This document shows positions 1-7,871 of a stretch of 64,000 nt of DNA, in pieces (within the stretch, counting starts at the first letter, position 1; every line of letters starts with the position of its first letter). A program made the translations under genes and the position numbers. The notes under the pieces are model-generated. The model made no database searches. It was not told where the DNA came from and saw nothing but the letters and a program-made list of their open reading frames with translations. The DNA is from Hymenobacter cellulosivorans. GTDB lineage: Bacteria; Bacteroidota; Bacteroidia; Cytophagales; Hymenobacteraceae. Location: assembly GCF_022919135.1 (NCBI RefSeq), contig NZ_CP095049.1:5527001-5591000 (forward strand), read 5' to 3'.

Positions 1-2651
1 GTCCAGTAGTTGTGTGCGCCGCTGTTTTCGATGCCCTGGGGGTCGAAGATCTGGGCGTACTCGTAGTTGATCATCTGGCCGATGCGGGCGAATACCTGGA
101 ACGAGAGGTCAATGCCTTTATAGCTGAAGTCGCTGTTGAAGCTGCCGCTCCACTTGGGCACGGCCGAGCCCAGCACGCGGCGGTCGGCCACCGCCGTGAT
201 TTTGCCGTCGCCGTTGAGGTCTTTCACCTTGATCTGGCCGGGCTTCTGGCCGAAGGTTTTGGCTAGGTCAGCCTCGTCGTTTTGCCAGATACCGATTTTC
301 TCGTAGTCGTAGAACACGCGCACGGGGTAACCCACGAAGCGGTTATTGACCAAATCGTCGGCCCCACCCAGCTCCAGGATACGCTCCTGGTTTTTAAACC
401 AGGTCAGGCCCACGTTCCAGCGGAAGTCGGGCGTTTCGACGGCCAGGGCATTAAGGCCCACTTCCACGCCCCGGTTGCGGGTTTGCCCGATGTTCTCGAT
501 GATGTTGCCGCGGCCCGTGGTCGAGGGCAGGAAGTTGTCGAGCAGCAGGTCCTTGGTCATCGTTTCGTACACGTCGATGGAGCCCGTAACGCGGTTGCGG
601 ATCAGGCCGAAGTCCAGACCCACGTTCTTGGTCCAGGAAATTTCCCAGTTCAGCTCGGTGTTGCCTACGCGCTTGTCGAAGCCGTAGCCGGCGGCGCTGG
701 TTTCGCCGAAGCTGTAGGGAATGCGCGTCAGCACGCTCTGCGACGAATAGGGGTCCACGTCGTAGTTGCCGGCCTTGCCGTAGCTCACGCGCAGCTTCAG
801 GTCGGTTACGGGCGTCACGCCTTTCATAAACTCCTCGTCGACGATGCGCCAGGCCACGGCGGCCGAGGGGAAGAAGGCGAAGTTGTTGCCCTGGTAGAGC
901 TTCGAGGAACCGTCTTCACGGGCCGTGAGCGTGAGCAGGTAGCGGCTCTTAAAGCCGTATTGCACCCGGCCGGTGAGCGAAATAAGCTTGCTGCGCGTCA
1001 GGTTGGTGTAGGGCGTCACGACCTGGGCGGCGTTAGCCAGGGCGTAATACTGCTGGTAAGGTACCGGAATCCCGCGGCCCTGGGCCGTCGATTTTTCCAG
1101 GTTGAACGTGAGCAGCGAGGTAACGCCGGTAGCTGAAATGGAATGGTCGCCGAAGGTTTTGTTGTAGTTCAGGATGTTTTCCCAGCTCCAGTTGGTTTCG
1201 AAGCCGGTGCCGTAAGAAGCCTGGTTGACCTGTCCGTTGCGGTCAATCGAGTACTGGCCCTGGTAGATGCCGGTGCGCTCATTGGAAAGCGTCAGGCCCA
1301 CGTTGGAGCGAAAGTTCAGGTTGGGCAGGATCTGGTAGCTCACGTAGGCCGTCGAGAACGTGCGGGTCCGGCGGGTGTTGTTGGAGTAGGCGTCGGTCTG
1401 TTCGTCGGCCAGCGGGTTGAGGAAGGCCGCGTTATTGGGGTAGTTCACGAAGTTGCCGTTGGCGTCGTAGGGCGTAAACAGCGGGTTGATTTTGTTGGCC
1501 AGGTTGGTGGGGTCGCGCCGGGTGTCGAGGTTGTAGTAGGTGAGCTGGTTTTGCAGCCCGATGCGCACCTTGTCGTTGATGGCCTGGTCGATGTTGGCCC
1601 GGAAGGAATAGCGGTTCAGCTTGTCGTTACGGAACAAACCCTGCTCGTTGTAGTAGTCGCCGGAGAGGTAGAACTTGGTTTTCTCCGAACCACCCGCTAC
1701 GCCAATCTGGTGCTCCTGCTGCACACCGTTGCGCAGCAGCAGGTCGGCCCAGTCGGTGGACGTACCGTTTTCAATAGCCTGCAGCTCCAGGGGCGTGAAG
1801 ATTTTCGAGTCGTCGGCAGGGCTGTTCCAGCGGCCGGTGGTGCGGTTGGCTTCCCGCTTCTGAGCCACGTACTCGGCGCCGTTGTTCACCTTGGGGTAGT
1901 ACACCTTGTCGGTAATGCCATAGTAGGAGTTCAGGGAAATAGTGGTTTTGCCGGCCGCGCCCTTCTTGGTGGTTACGATGATAACGCCGTTGGCGCCCCG
2001 GGCCCCATAGATGGCCGTGGAAGCGGCGTCTTTCAGCACTTCCATGCTCTGGATATCATTGGGGTTGATGTCCTGAATCGAGTTGTACTGCACCCCGTCC
2101 ACGATAAAGAGCGGGCCGTTGCTGGCCAGAATCGAGCGGTTGCCGCGCACGGCAATGTTGACGGCCGCCCCAGCCGAGCCGCTGGCGCTGGTAATATCCA
2201 CGCCGGGCAGGCGGCCCTGCAGGGTTTCCATGACGTTGGCGGCCGGAATCTTTTTCAGGTCAGCTTCCTTCACCGACACGATGGCTCCCGTCACGTCGCT
2301 CTTCTTCACCTCCCCGTAGCCGATTACCACAACCTCATCCAGGGCTTTTTGGTCGGTTTTGAGCTTTACCGTCACGGCATTCGAGCTGCCGACGGTCACA
2401 GTCTGGGGCAGGTAGCCCACGTAGCTGAGTACCAGCGTGGGGTCGGTGCCGGCGGGCACGCTCAAGGAGAAGTTGCCGCTGCCGTCGGTACCGGTGCCGA
2501 TAGTAGTGCCTTTCACCACTACCGTCACGCCCGGCAGCCCCTGACCTGAGGCTTCGTCGAGAACTTGCCCGGTCAGCTGCCGGGCTTGCTGGGCCCAGCC
2601 CTGCCCAACCAGGCCGAGCAGCAGCACCATGAGTAGTAACCAGTTTTTCAT
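1..2651 (-). CDS. SusC/RagA family TonB-linked outer membrane protein (C-terminus off the left edge)
   Basis: Outer-membrane receptor that imports oligosaccharides or other large nutrients with a SusD partner. Translation on the minus strand starts at the ATG at 2651 with a signal peptide (MKNWLLLMVLLLGLVGQGWAQ). A carboxypeptidase-like beta-sandwich follows (GVTVVVKGTTIGTGTDGSG, about residues 40-90), then the SusC signature (DEVVVIGYGEVKKSDVTGAI), a plug domain (DGVQYNSIQDINPNDIQSME, AIYGARGANGVIIVTTKKG) and the beta-barrel, still open at base 1. About 883 residues are visible of a usual 1,000 or so, so only the last part and any susD lie outside the window. Two LacI-like boxes lie 126 bases upstream. 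The substrate cannot be told from the receptor alone. Confidence 0.95.
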   Translation of the reverse strand, partial: MKNWLLLMVLLLGLVGQGWAQQARQLTGQVLDEASGQGLPGVTVVVKGTTIGTGTDGSGNFSLSVPAGTDPTLVLSYVGYLPQTVTVGSSNAVTVKLKTDQKALDEVVVIGYGEVKKSDVTGAIVSVKEADLKKIPAANVMETLQGRLPGVDITSASGSAGAAVNIAVRGNRSILASNGPLFIVDGVQYNSIQDINPNDIQSMEVLKDAASTAIYGARGANGVIIVTTKKGAAGKTTISLNSYYGITDKVYYPKVNNGAEYVAQKREANRTTGRWNSPADDSKIFTPLELQAIENGTSTDWADLLLRNGVQQEHQIGVAGGSEKTKFYLSGDYYNEQGLFRNDKLNRYSFRANIDQAINDKVRIGLQNQLTYYNLDTRRDPTNLANKINPLFTPYDANGNFVNYPNNAAFLNPLADEQTDAYSNNTRRTRTFSTAYVSYQILPNLNFRSNVGLTLSNERTGIYQGQYSIDRNGQVNQASYGTGFETNWSWENILNYNKTFGDHSISATGVTSLLTFNLEKSTAQGRGIPVPYQQYYALANAAQVVTPYTNLTRSKLISLTGRVQYGFKSRYLLTLTAREDGSSKLYQGNNFAFFPSAAVAWRIVDEEFMKGVTPVTDLKLRVSYGKAGNYDVDPYSSQSVLTRIPYSFGETSAAGYGFDKRVGNTELNWEISWTKNVGLDFGLIRNRVTGSIDVYETMTKDLLLDNFLPSTTGRGNIIENIGQTRNRGVEVGLNALAVETPDFRWNVGLTWFKNQERILELGGADDLVNNRFVGYPVRVFYDYEKIGIWQNDEADLAKTFGQKPGQIKVKDLNGDGKITAVADRRVLGSAVPKWSGSFNSDFSYKGIDLSFQVFARIGQMINYEYAQIFDPQGIENSGAHNYW

Positions 2652-3300
2652 GTGGGAAGGGAGTTGGGTGGAAGTTAGATTTGTCGAAGAACCAACGGGC
2701 GTGAGTCGACACGCACCTCCCTCATAAGGTTGCCGTAATCAGCCAGAAACCACAGAATTGGGCCGGAATATTTTATGCAAACGTTGTCGGGAACGTTGCC
2801 AAATAGGGTTTTTAGGATACTTGATGAGTAATTACTCACTCCCGGATACCCGAATAGGGCTGCTGCGAGGACTTAGACACCTAGCAACAGCCATATAATA
2901 ATTGTACTATATAAACACTACCGCCTTCTTTTGGCCTCGCAATGAGCCGGGTGTGCTGCCGTCGGCCCGGCCACACAAGGCAAAAGCTCAGCTTACAGAG
3001 CTTCTTTGCTTTACCCCAATCTTTTCGAAAAGCGAGGAGGTCAGGAAACGCATCGCCAATCGGGGTTTCTTGATCGTTGAAAAGGCAACCAGTTGCTTAA
3101 ACTTGGCCGAAGGTACAGGGGTGCTTTACTGATCCGCAGAGCCCTCTGAGCAAGCCTTCCAAGAAAAGAAGGTCAAATACTGCTATAGGCATTGCGGGCA
3201 TACCCGAGTAGGCCGCTGTCGGATGGTTGGCGTAAGGGTTGCAAGTACGCAAAGACAACCTTTTGCCTACTTTCAGGATCAAACTACTAAACGCGAGACA
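2652..3300. other. gene-free region upstream of susC, lower GC
   Basis: This 650-base gap between divergent genes holds the AACGTT boxes at 2777-2800. It has a short open frame at 2902-3132 that lacks a recognisable domain and has atypical composition, so I do not call it a gene. No terminator or RNA gene was recognised. The stretch is visibly more AT-rich than the flanking genes and probably contains the promoters of both neighbours. Confidence 0.5.
2777..2800. promoter_or_regulatory. two abutting AACGTT-centred boxes, possible LacI-family operators
   Basis: GCAAACGTTGTC is followed directly by GGGAACGTTGCC, both centred on AACGTT as in LacI/GalR operators. They lie 126 bases upstream of the left SusC start. 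They are imperfect versions of the GCAAACGTTTGC boxes in the right-hand locus. Whether a LacI-family protein binds here is inference. Confidence 0.35.
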
Positions 3301-3879
3301 ATGAGAAAGTATGTGACTTTAGCCGTGTTGGTAGTAGGCCTGCCTGCGTGTAGCCTCTTGGGGACTGACTGTGGCCGTAATCGGCCCGATACCTATTATG
3401 ACGTGCAGGGAATAGGCTTCTCTGTGGCCCGGCAGCCACGTGATAAATCATGGGAATTTGCGGCGGCGGGTAACACCGTGCCTAGTCGGGAATTACGGCT
3501 GCGTCTGACGCTAAAAGAGCGCCATTACACCGTTGTACCAGTTGCAGGGCTGCTGCCAGCCGCCTATGCTTGTGACCCCGTGCCGGCTGGCAGCTTGGGC
3601 TCAACCGAGCAGATGGACAGCTTAAGTATCACGAGCGACTATGATTTCGATGCACTTCATCCCGCGGGCACCCAACTTGCCGACCTGTTGCTAGTTGATG
3701 AGCGGTATTCCCTTCTAGTACCGTCACGGCAAATGCCGCTGGAGCCTTTCCGGTTTGTGGAACTCAGTTTGCGAGAGGCTCCTGCGACGACAGGTCCGCA
3801 AAAGTTTCGCGTGTACTACCGGCAAACGAACGGAGAGATATATACCGCTGAAACGGTTGCTATTACGCTGGCACAATAA
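3301..3879 (+). CDS. hypothetical lipoprotein, 192 aa
   Basis: The ATG at 3301 gives a lipoprotein signal (MRKYVTLAVLVVGLPACS) with lipobox LPAC, so the mature protein should be lipid-anchored at Cys17. An upstream in-frame ATG at 3223 would bury this signal and was not chosen. The mature part has the look of a beta-rich periplasmic domain, with FRVYYRQTNGEIY near the end. I do not recognise the family, although small lipoproteins of this build are frequent in Bacteroidota. It stands alone and ends before a bidirectional hairpin facing a convergent gene. Confidence 0.75.
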   Translation: MRKYVTLAVLVVGLPACSLLGTDCGRNRPDTYYDVQGIGFSVARQPRDKSWEFAAAGNTVPSRELRLRLTLKERHYTVVPVAGLLPAAYACDPVPAGSLGSTEQMDSLSITSDYDFDALHPAGTQLADLLLVDERYSLLVPSRQMPLEPFRFVELSLREAPATTGPQKFRVYYRQTNGEIYTAETVAITLAQ

Positions 3880-4065
3880 GCCAAAGCCCGTCTGCTTCCT
3901 TATAAGCCACATTCAGAAGCAGGAAGCGAAGGGTAAACACCACTATGCCGAGGTGAGTCTGAGAGGTCTACTTAATATCACCCAAACGGCGCGTTACGTT
4001 GACACGAGCAGTGTGGGGCTCAGCGTGCTACGATTTCCGTATTCTAAAAGGCTGCCAACAACACT

Positions 4066-4102
4066 AAAAAAGCGTTCCGGCATGTGGCCAGAACGCTTTA
4101 GA
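4066..4102. terminator. bidirectional hairpin terminator
   Basis: AAAGCGTTC (4069-4077) pairs with GAACGCTTT (4091-4099), flanked by A/T runs. It lies between the convergent lipoprotein and GHL10 genes and can serve both. Confidence 0.75.
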
Positions 4103-4158
4103 AAATAGGAATAAGAACAAGCCTACTGGGCCGGGTTTCCCCAACGACAGGGCTACCC

Positions 4159-5907
4159 TTACTTTTTACCGAACAGCCGACCAAAGAATCCCCGCTTCTT
4201 GGTCTTGACCTTGACTTTGGTAACCTCAGCCGTTTCAGAATCTACTGTCGGACTCGGTGTGGGAACAGGCCGGGCCGACGCGGGTGGAGCAGTTGCAGGT
4301 GCAGGCGTCTGGGCTACAATTACTTCGGCTGCTTTGCCCTGAGTCGTTACCCGAATCGGAGTGCTTTCGTTGTGCAGCCTATCCACGGCGGTGAGGTAGT
4401 AAGCGTAGTCGGTGCCAGGCGTGGCGCTGGTATCCACCAGCGTGGGCGCGGTGCCGGGGCGGTTTTGCACGAGGGCCACGATGTTGCGGGGGTCGTCGGG
4501 GGTGGGCTGCTGATCTTTGGTGAAGCGGTACACCACGAAGTAGCGGGCCACGTCGCCATCGGCAGCCACGGGGCCGGACTGCCAGCTCAGGGTCGTGACT
4601 GCCCCGGCGCGGGCCAGCACCAGGTTCTGGGCCGGGCGGGGTGGTACGGCATCCATCCAGGGCATGGTGGGCACCAAAGCCGGGTAGCGGAACAGGTTCT
4701 GGCGCAGCGAGTCGCGGGTGTGCAGCGGGTTGGCCATCAGGGAGCGGGCACTAAAAAACACGCTACCGCTGACTTCCGTGGGGTACGAGCGGTTCAGGCG
4801 CACCTGCCGCGGGAGTTCCCGCGGGTTGCGCCAGGTCGTGTCGGAGCGGGTGTTTTCCAGCATGCGGTAGGCACCCTGCCCAATGTAAAGGTGACGGTCG
4901 AAGTGGTTGCGCGTCCACCATTCAAGCAGCGTGGCGTAGGGCACCAGCTTGAAATTGGTGCTCCAGTACAGCTGGGGTACGATGTAGTCGATCCAGCCTT
5001 CCTGCAGCCAGAGGCGGGAGTCGGCGTAGAGGTTGGCGTAGCTGGGCTGCCCGGCGCGGGTGTCGGAGCCCTCGGGGTGGGCCGACTTATTCATCCAGAC
5101 GCCAAAGGGCGAGATGCCGAACTTTACCCAGCGCTTCGTGCCCTGAATCGTGTCGTGCAGGCCCTGAATCAGCTTATTCACGTTCTGCCGGCGCCAGTCG
5201 GCCAGCTTCAGGCTATCGGGGTTGTAGAGCTGAAACGCCGCCTCGTCGTGGATTTTCAGGCCCGGCTCGGGATACGGGTAGAAGTAGTCGTCGAAGTGCA
5301 CCCCGTCGATGTCGTAGCGGCGCACCACGTCCAGAATGACCTGGGTAATGTAGTTGCGCACTTCAGGCAGGCCGGGGTTGAAGAGCAGCTTGCCGCCAAA
5401 GCGCAAAAACCACTCGGGGTGCTGCTTAAACGGGTGATTCGGGGCCAGGCGGCGCGTCACGGAGTCCATGCTGGCCCGGTAAGGGTTAAACCAGGCGTGA
5501 AACTCCATGCCCCGGGCGTGGGCCTCCTCAATTAGGAACGGCAGCGGATCGTAGGCCGGGCTAGGGGCCTTGCCCTGCTGGCCGGTGAGCCACTTGCTCC
5601 AGGGCTCCAGCTCACTCTGGTAAAAGGCGTCGGCGGCGGGGCGCACCTGCACAAACACGGCGTTGATGCCGTTGCGCTGCTGCACGTCTAGGATGCGGCG
5701 GTACTCGCGGCGCTGCTGCTCAGGGGTGAGCGTGCGGCTGCTGGGCCAGTCAATATTCTCGACGGTGGCAATCCAGACCCCGCGCAGCTCCCGTTTGGGC
5801 GGCCCGTCCTGGGCTCGGAGCGGCCGGTCCAAGCCGAGCAGAATCAGAAAACAAGCAAACCAAAGAGCAAAGGGGCGGCCAGCGGCAGTCAATCGGAACA
5901 TCAGCAC
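4159..5907 (-). CDS. secreted glycoside hydrolase-like protein, GHL10 (DUF187) family
   Basis: Predicted secreted TIM-barrel hydrolase of the GHL10/DUF187 (YngK-like) family, thought to act on polysaccharides or cell-wall glycans. The N-terminus has a hydrophobic signal (ALWFACFLILLGLDRPLRAQ). The GHL10 hallmark RELRGVWIATVENIDWPS comes next, with HAWFNPYRAS, DIDGVHFDDYFYPYP and DYIVPQLYWS further on. Residues after about 440 look like a fibronectin-type domain, and the protein ends in a basic tail (KVKVKTKKRGFFGRLFGKK) unusual for this family. At 582 residues it is slightly longer than simple homologues. A second ATG two codons downstream is an equally possible start. The substrate is unknown. 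Confidence 0.88.
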   Translation of the reverse strand: MLMFRLTAAGRPFALWFACFLILLGLDRPLRAQDGPPKRELRGVWIATVENIDWPSSRTLTPEQQRREYRRILDVQQRNGINAVFVQVRPAADAFYQSELEPWSKWLTGQQGKAPSPAYDPLPFLIEEAHARGMEFHAWFNPYRASMDSVTRRLAPNHPFKQHPEWFLRFGGKLLFNPGLPEVRNYITQVILDVVRRYDIDGVHFDDYFYPYPEPGLKIHDEAAFQLYNPDSLKLADWRRQNVNKLIQGLHDTIQGTKRWVKFGISPFGVWMNKSAHPEGSDTRAGQPSYANLYADSRLWLQEGWIDYIVPQLYWSTNFKLVPYATLLEWWTRNHFDRHLYIGQGAYRMLENTRSDTTWRNPRELPRQVRLNRSYPTEVSGSVFFSARSLMANPLHTRDSLRQNLFRYPALVPTMPWMDAVPPRPAQNLVLARAGAVTTLSWQSGPVAADGDVARYFVVYRFTKDQQPTPDDPRNIVALVQNRPGTAPTLVDTSATPGTDYAYYLTAVDRLHNESTPIRVTTQGKAAEVIVAQTPAPATAPPASARPVPTPSPTVDSETAEVTKVKVKTKKRGFFGRLFGKK

Positions 5908-6070
5908 AGAAACGGGAAAAACGTCCGCAAATTACGCACCCGCCCGCCGCTTGCCACGGTTAAGCGCCTAAAATCAGGCCCTGTAGCTGGATTGCGTCAT
6001 TGATTTCCCGCAAAAACCTTCCCATTCCCTTGCATACAGTCTTTAGGGGCCACAGGCTAGCGCAGCTATT

Positions 6071-6817
6071 TTACAGCTGCATTCCGAAATACCGGTGCAA
6101 GGCAGCATCGAACTCGGCCGGACCAGCCAACTCGGTTTCGGTCAGGCTCTCTCCTTCCTTGATACGAAGCGTGTTGCCGGTAATGGTGATGCGCCCCGTG
6201 GGCGTAGCCAGGGAGCACAGCCGCTTGCGGGTGAAGTGGGAATCCGGACTAGTTTGGTGAAACTGGCACATGGCGGCAAATTCGGACAGCTCCCGCGGCG
6301 TGTCCCGGAATAGGTATTCGGGCTGAAAACGGGCGCCGTCGGACTTCTCGACCACCAGATACTGCGCGTCGTGGCGGCGGATGCGGAATACGCCGCGCGA
6401 GTCGGTTTGCTCCAGGTCGAGCGTGAGCTGCAGCGGCCCCAGGGTAAACTCGCCGAAACCAACGTCGACCAAATAATCGGTGCCGCCCAGGGTGACGAGG
6501 CAGGCCAGATGGTCGAATTCGGGCCCAAATTCTTGCTGAGCAGTGTGCACCCGGGCCGAAATCAGCCGGACGGTAAAGCCCAGGGCGCGTAGCAAGCCGG
6601 CAAACGCGCTGTTAAGCTCATAGCAGAAGCCGCCTCGCCCCTGCTCCACGATTTTGGCGTAGCTGCCAGCCAGCTCAATGGGGCGGCCCAAATGAATATC
6701 CAGGTTTTCGAAGGGCACCCGAAACAAATGGGCCGCCTGCAGTTCCCGCAGCGTCTGCAGGTCTGCGCCGGGCTGGCCGGAGTACTGCAGGCGTGCCAGA
6801 TACGCAAGTGAGTTCAT
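6071..6817 (-). CDS. arylamine N-acetyltransferase
   Basis: Transfers an acetyl group from acetyl-CoA to arylamines or hydrazines in the cytoplasm. The catalytic triad is intact: Cys65 in RGGFCYELN, His103 in FDHLAC and Asp118 in LVDVGFGE. The N-terminal helix motif FRVPFENLDIHLG is typical. I chose the start at 6817 (MNSLAYLARL) because the 42-codon upstream extension is Arg/Pro-rich and unlike the family; this gives 248 residues, close to the usual 260-280. It is a single gene with its own terminal region. Confidence 0.92.
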   Translation of the reverse strand: MNSLAYLARLQYSGQPGADLQTLRELQAAHLFRVPFENLDIHLGRPIELAGSYAKIVEQGRGGFCYELNSAFAGLLRALGFTVRLISARVHTAQQEFGPEFDHLACLVTLGGTDYLVDVGFGEFTLGPLQLTLDLEQTDSRGVFRIRRHDAQYLVVEKSDGARFQPEYLFRDTPRELSEFAAMCQFHQTSPDSHFTRKRLCSLATPTGRITITGNTLRIKEGESLTETELAGPAEFDAALHRYFGMQL

Positions 6818-6943
6818 CGAAAGTCGGTCAGCAGGAAGACAAACCGCGGCGGTAGCAGGCGGCGCGGGGCGTAAAGCTAGCAACCGGCGCCAAAGATGCC
6901 ACCGGGGCTGAAGCTTGGGCCGTCTGCCGACCCGACGCGGCAC

Positions 6944-6972
6944 AAAAAAGCCGCCCCGGGATGGGGCGGCTT
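6944..6972 (-). terminator. hairpin terminator
   Basis: AAGCCGCCCC (6948-6957) pairs with GGGGCGGCTT (6963-6972) around a 5-base loop. On the minus strand it is followed by a T run, so it terminates the small gene at 7000-7299. Confidence 0.85.
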
Positions 6973-6999
6973 CTAGGCTACGGTTTCTGGTGGGAAGCC

Positions 7000-7299
7000 T
7001 TAGTTGTGGTTCTGGCGGGTGTCGTTCTGGTCTTTGTTGCCAGCGTTACTACCGCCTTCCATACCATTGGTCTGGCTGGCGTCGCCGTATTCGCCGCGGA
7101 TACCGTCACCGTTGCCCATGTTGCTCTGGGTGCTGGTGGTGGCATCGTTCTGCTGGTCTTGCTCTTCCTGTTGAGCCTTTTGGGCGGCGGCATAGGCTTC
7201 GTTTTTCGAAGTGCCGTCCTGACCGTGGTTGGTGGTGCTCACGCGACGGGCGCCGCTGTCTTCGGAAGTAGTGTCGGTATTATTGGGTTTGTTTGACAT
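7000..7299 (-). CDS. small hydrophilic low-complexity protein, 99 aa
   Basis: The product is rich in Asn, Gln, Asp, Ser and Thr (MSNKPNNTDTTSEDSGARRV and onward). It has no hydrophobic segment and is probably disordered and soluble. A consistent reading frame between a palindromic repeat and a strong terminator supports it as real. It shares an R-R/K-V-S-T motif and general composition with the next small gene upstream (7407-7715), suggesting a duplicated pair. No function is recognised; a stress or desiccation role would be speculation. Confidence 0.6.
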   Translation of the reverse strand: MSNKPNNTDTTSEDSGARRVSTTNHGQDGTSKNEAYAAAQKAQQEEQDQQNDATTSTQSNMGNGDGIRGEYGDASQTNGMEGGSNAGNKDQNDTRQNHN

Positions 7300-7309
7300 G
7301 GCTTTTTTA

Positions 7310-7405
7310 GTTGTTAGTTGGCAGTTGTTAGGTTGAGGTTGTCAGTTGTTGGTTGTCCGTAGTTAGGTCGTTCTAACAACGGACAACCAACAACTGACAA
7401 CTAAA
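7310..7405. repeat. long inverted repeat of the TTGTTAGTTG family
   Basis: The arms 7338-7365 and 7374-7401 match at 27 of 28 positions around an 8-base loop and are built from GTTGTCAGTTGTTGG-like words. Further TTGTTAGTTG-like words extend left to about 7310. Related palindromes occur at 26410-26497 and 50663-50897. It lies between two co-oriented small genes and could act as a terminator or a mobile palindromic element. Confidence 0.85.
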
Positions 7406-7406
7406 A

Positions 7407-7715
7407 TTAAAGCTGCGGGACCTGGCCGGTTTCGCCGCCCGATACGCCGGTGCCGGTTGAGGTGGAGCTGCCGCCCACGTCCCCGTCGGCGGCGTTGCCG
7501 GGCTGGTCGTAGTTGGGGCCGGTACTTACGCGCTTGCCGCTTATTTCGTGGCCGCCTTCGGTGCCGCCGCTGCCGGAGTTGTCGTCGGCGTTATTGCCGC
7601 GCAGGGCTTCGGTGCCAGTAGCTTGCCGGCCTTCGGGCTGGCGCTGCTCCGACTGCGACGTGCTGGCCTGCTGAATGTTGCGGCCGTCGGCAGGTATTTC
7701 CTGAGGATCTTGCAT
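7407..7715 (-). CDS. small hydrophilic Gly/Ser/Thr-rich protein, 102 aa
   Basis: The product begins MQDPQEIPADGRNIQQAS and is dominated by Gly, Ser, Thr, Gln and Asp, with no signal or membrane segment. A G-K-R-V-S-T motif near the middle echoes the neighbour at 7000-7299. Both genes point the same way and are separated by a 96-base palindrome. It is probably an intrinsically disordered cytosolic protein; the family is not recognised. Confidence 0.55.
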   Translation of the reverse strand: MQDPQEIPADGRNIQQASTSQSEQRQPEGRQATGTEALRGNNADDNSGSGGTEGGHEISGKRVSTGPNYDQPGNAADGDVGGSSTSTGTGVSGGETGQVPQL

Positions 7716-7839
7716 GAGCTGGTGGGACTAGGTGGGCAAAGCACCGCCTTGGGGGCCGTGCCTTAGTCTATACGCCGGGCAGCCGGGCTGGTTTACACGA
7801 GTCCGCTGGATTTGCCTGCGCTTTTTCCCATCTTACGGG

Positions 7840-7868
7840 TTGAGACGCCTCCGTATAGTTTAGCTTCG
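7840..7868 (+). promoter_or_regulatory. possible Bacteroidota promoter close to the start codon
   Basis: TTG (7840-7842), an 18-base spacer and TAGCTTCG (7861-7868) fit the TTG/TAnnTTTG pattern with one mismatch. The ATG follows at 7872, which would leave almost no leader. Confidence 0.3.
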
Positions 7869-7871
7869 CGC

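Noticed and set aside
1143..2549. 468-codon open frame opposite the left susC
   Set aside because: The SusC reading on the minus strand has all domain motifs; the plus frame has none.
2902..3132. 76-codon open frame in the left intergenic region
   Set aside because: No homologous-looking domain, no signal peptide or membrane segment, and composition unlike the genes around it.
3755..4108. 117-codon frame overlapping the lipoprotein end
   Set aside because: It overlaps a better gene and runs into a terminator hairpin.
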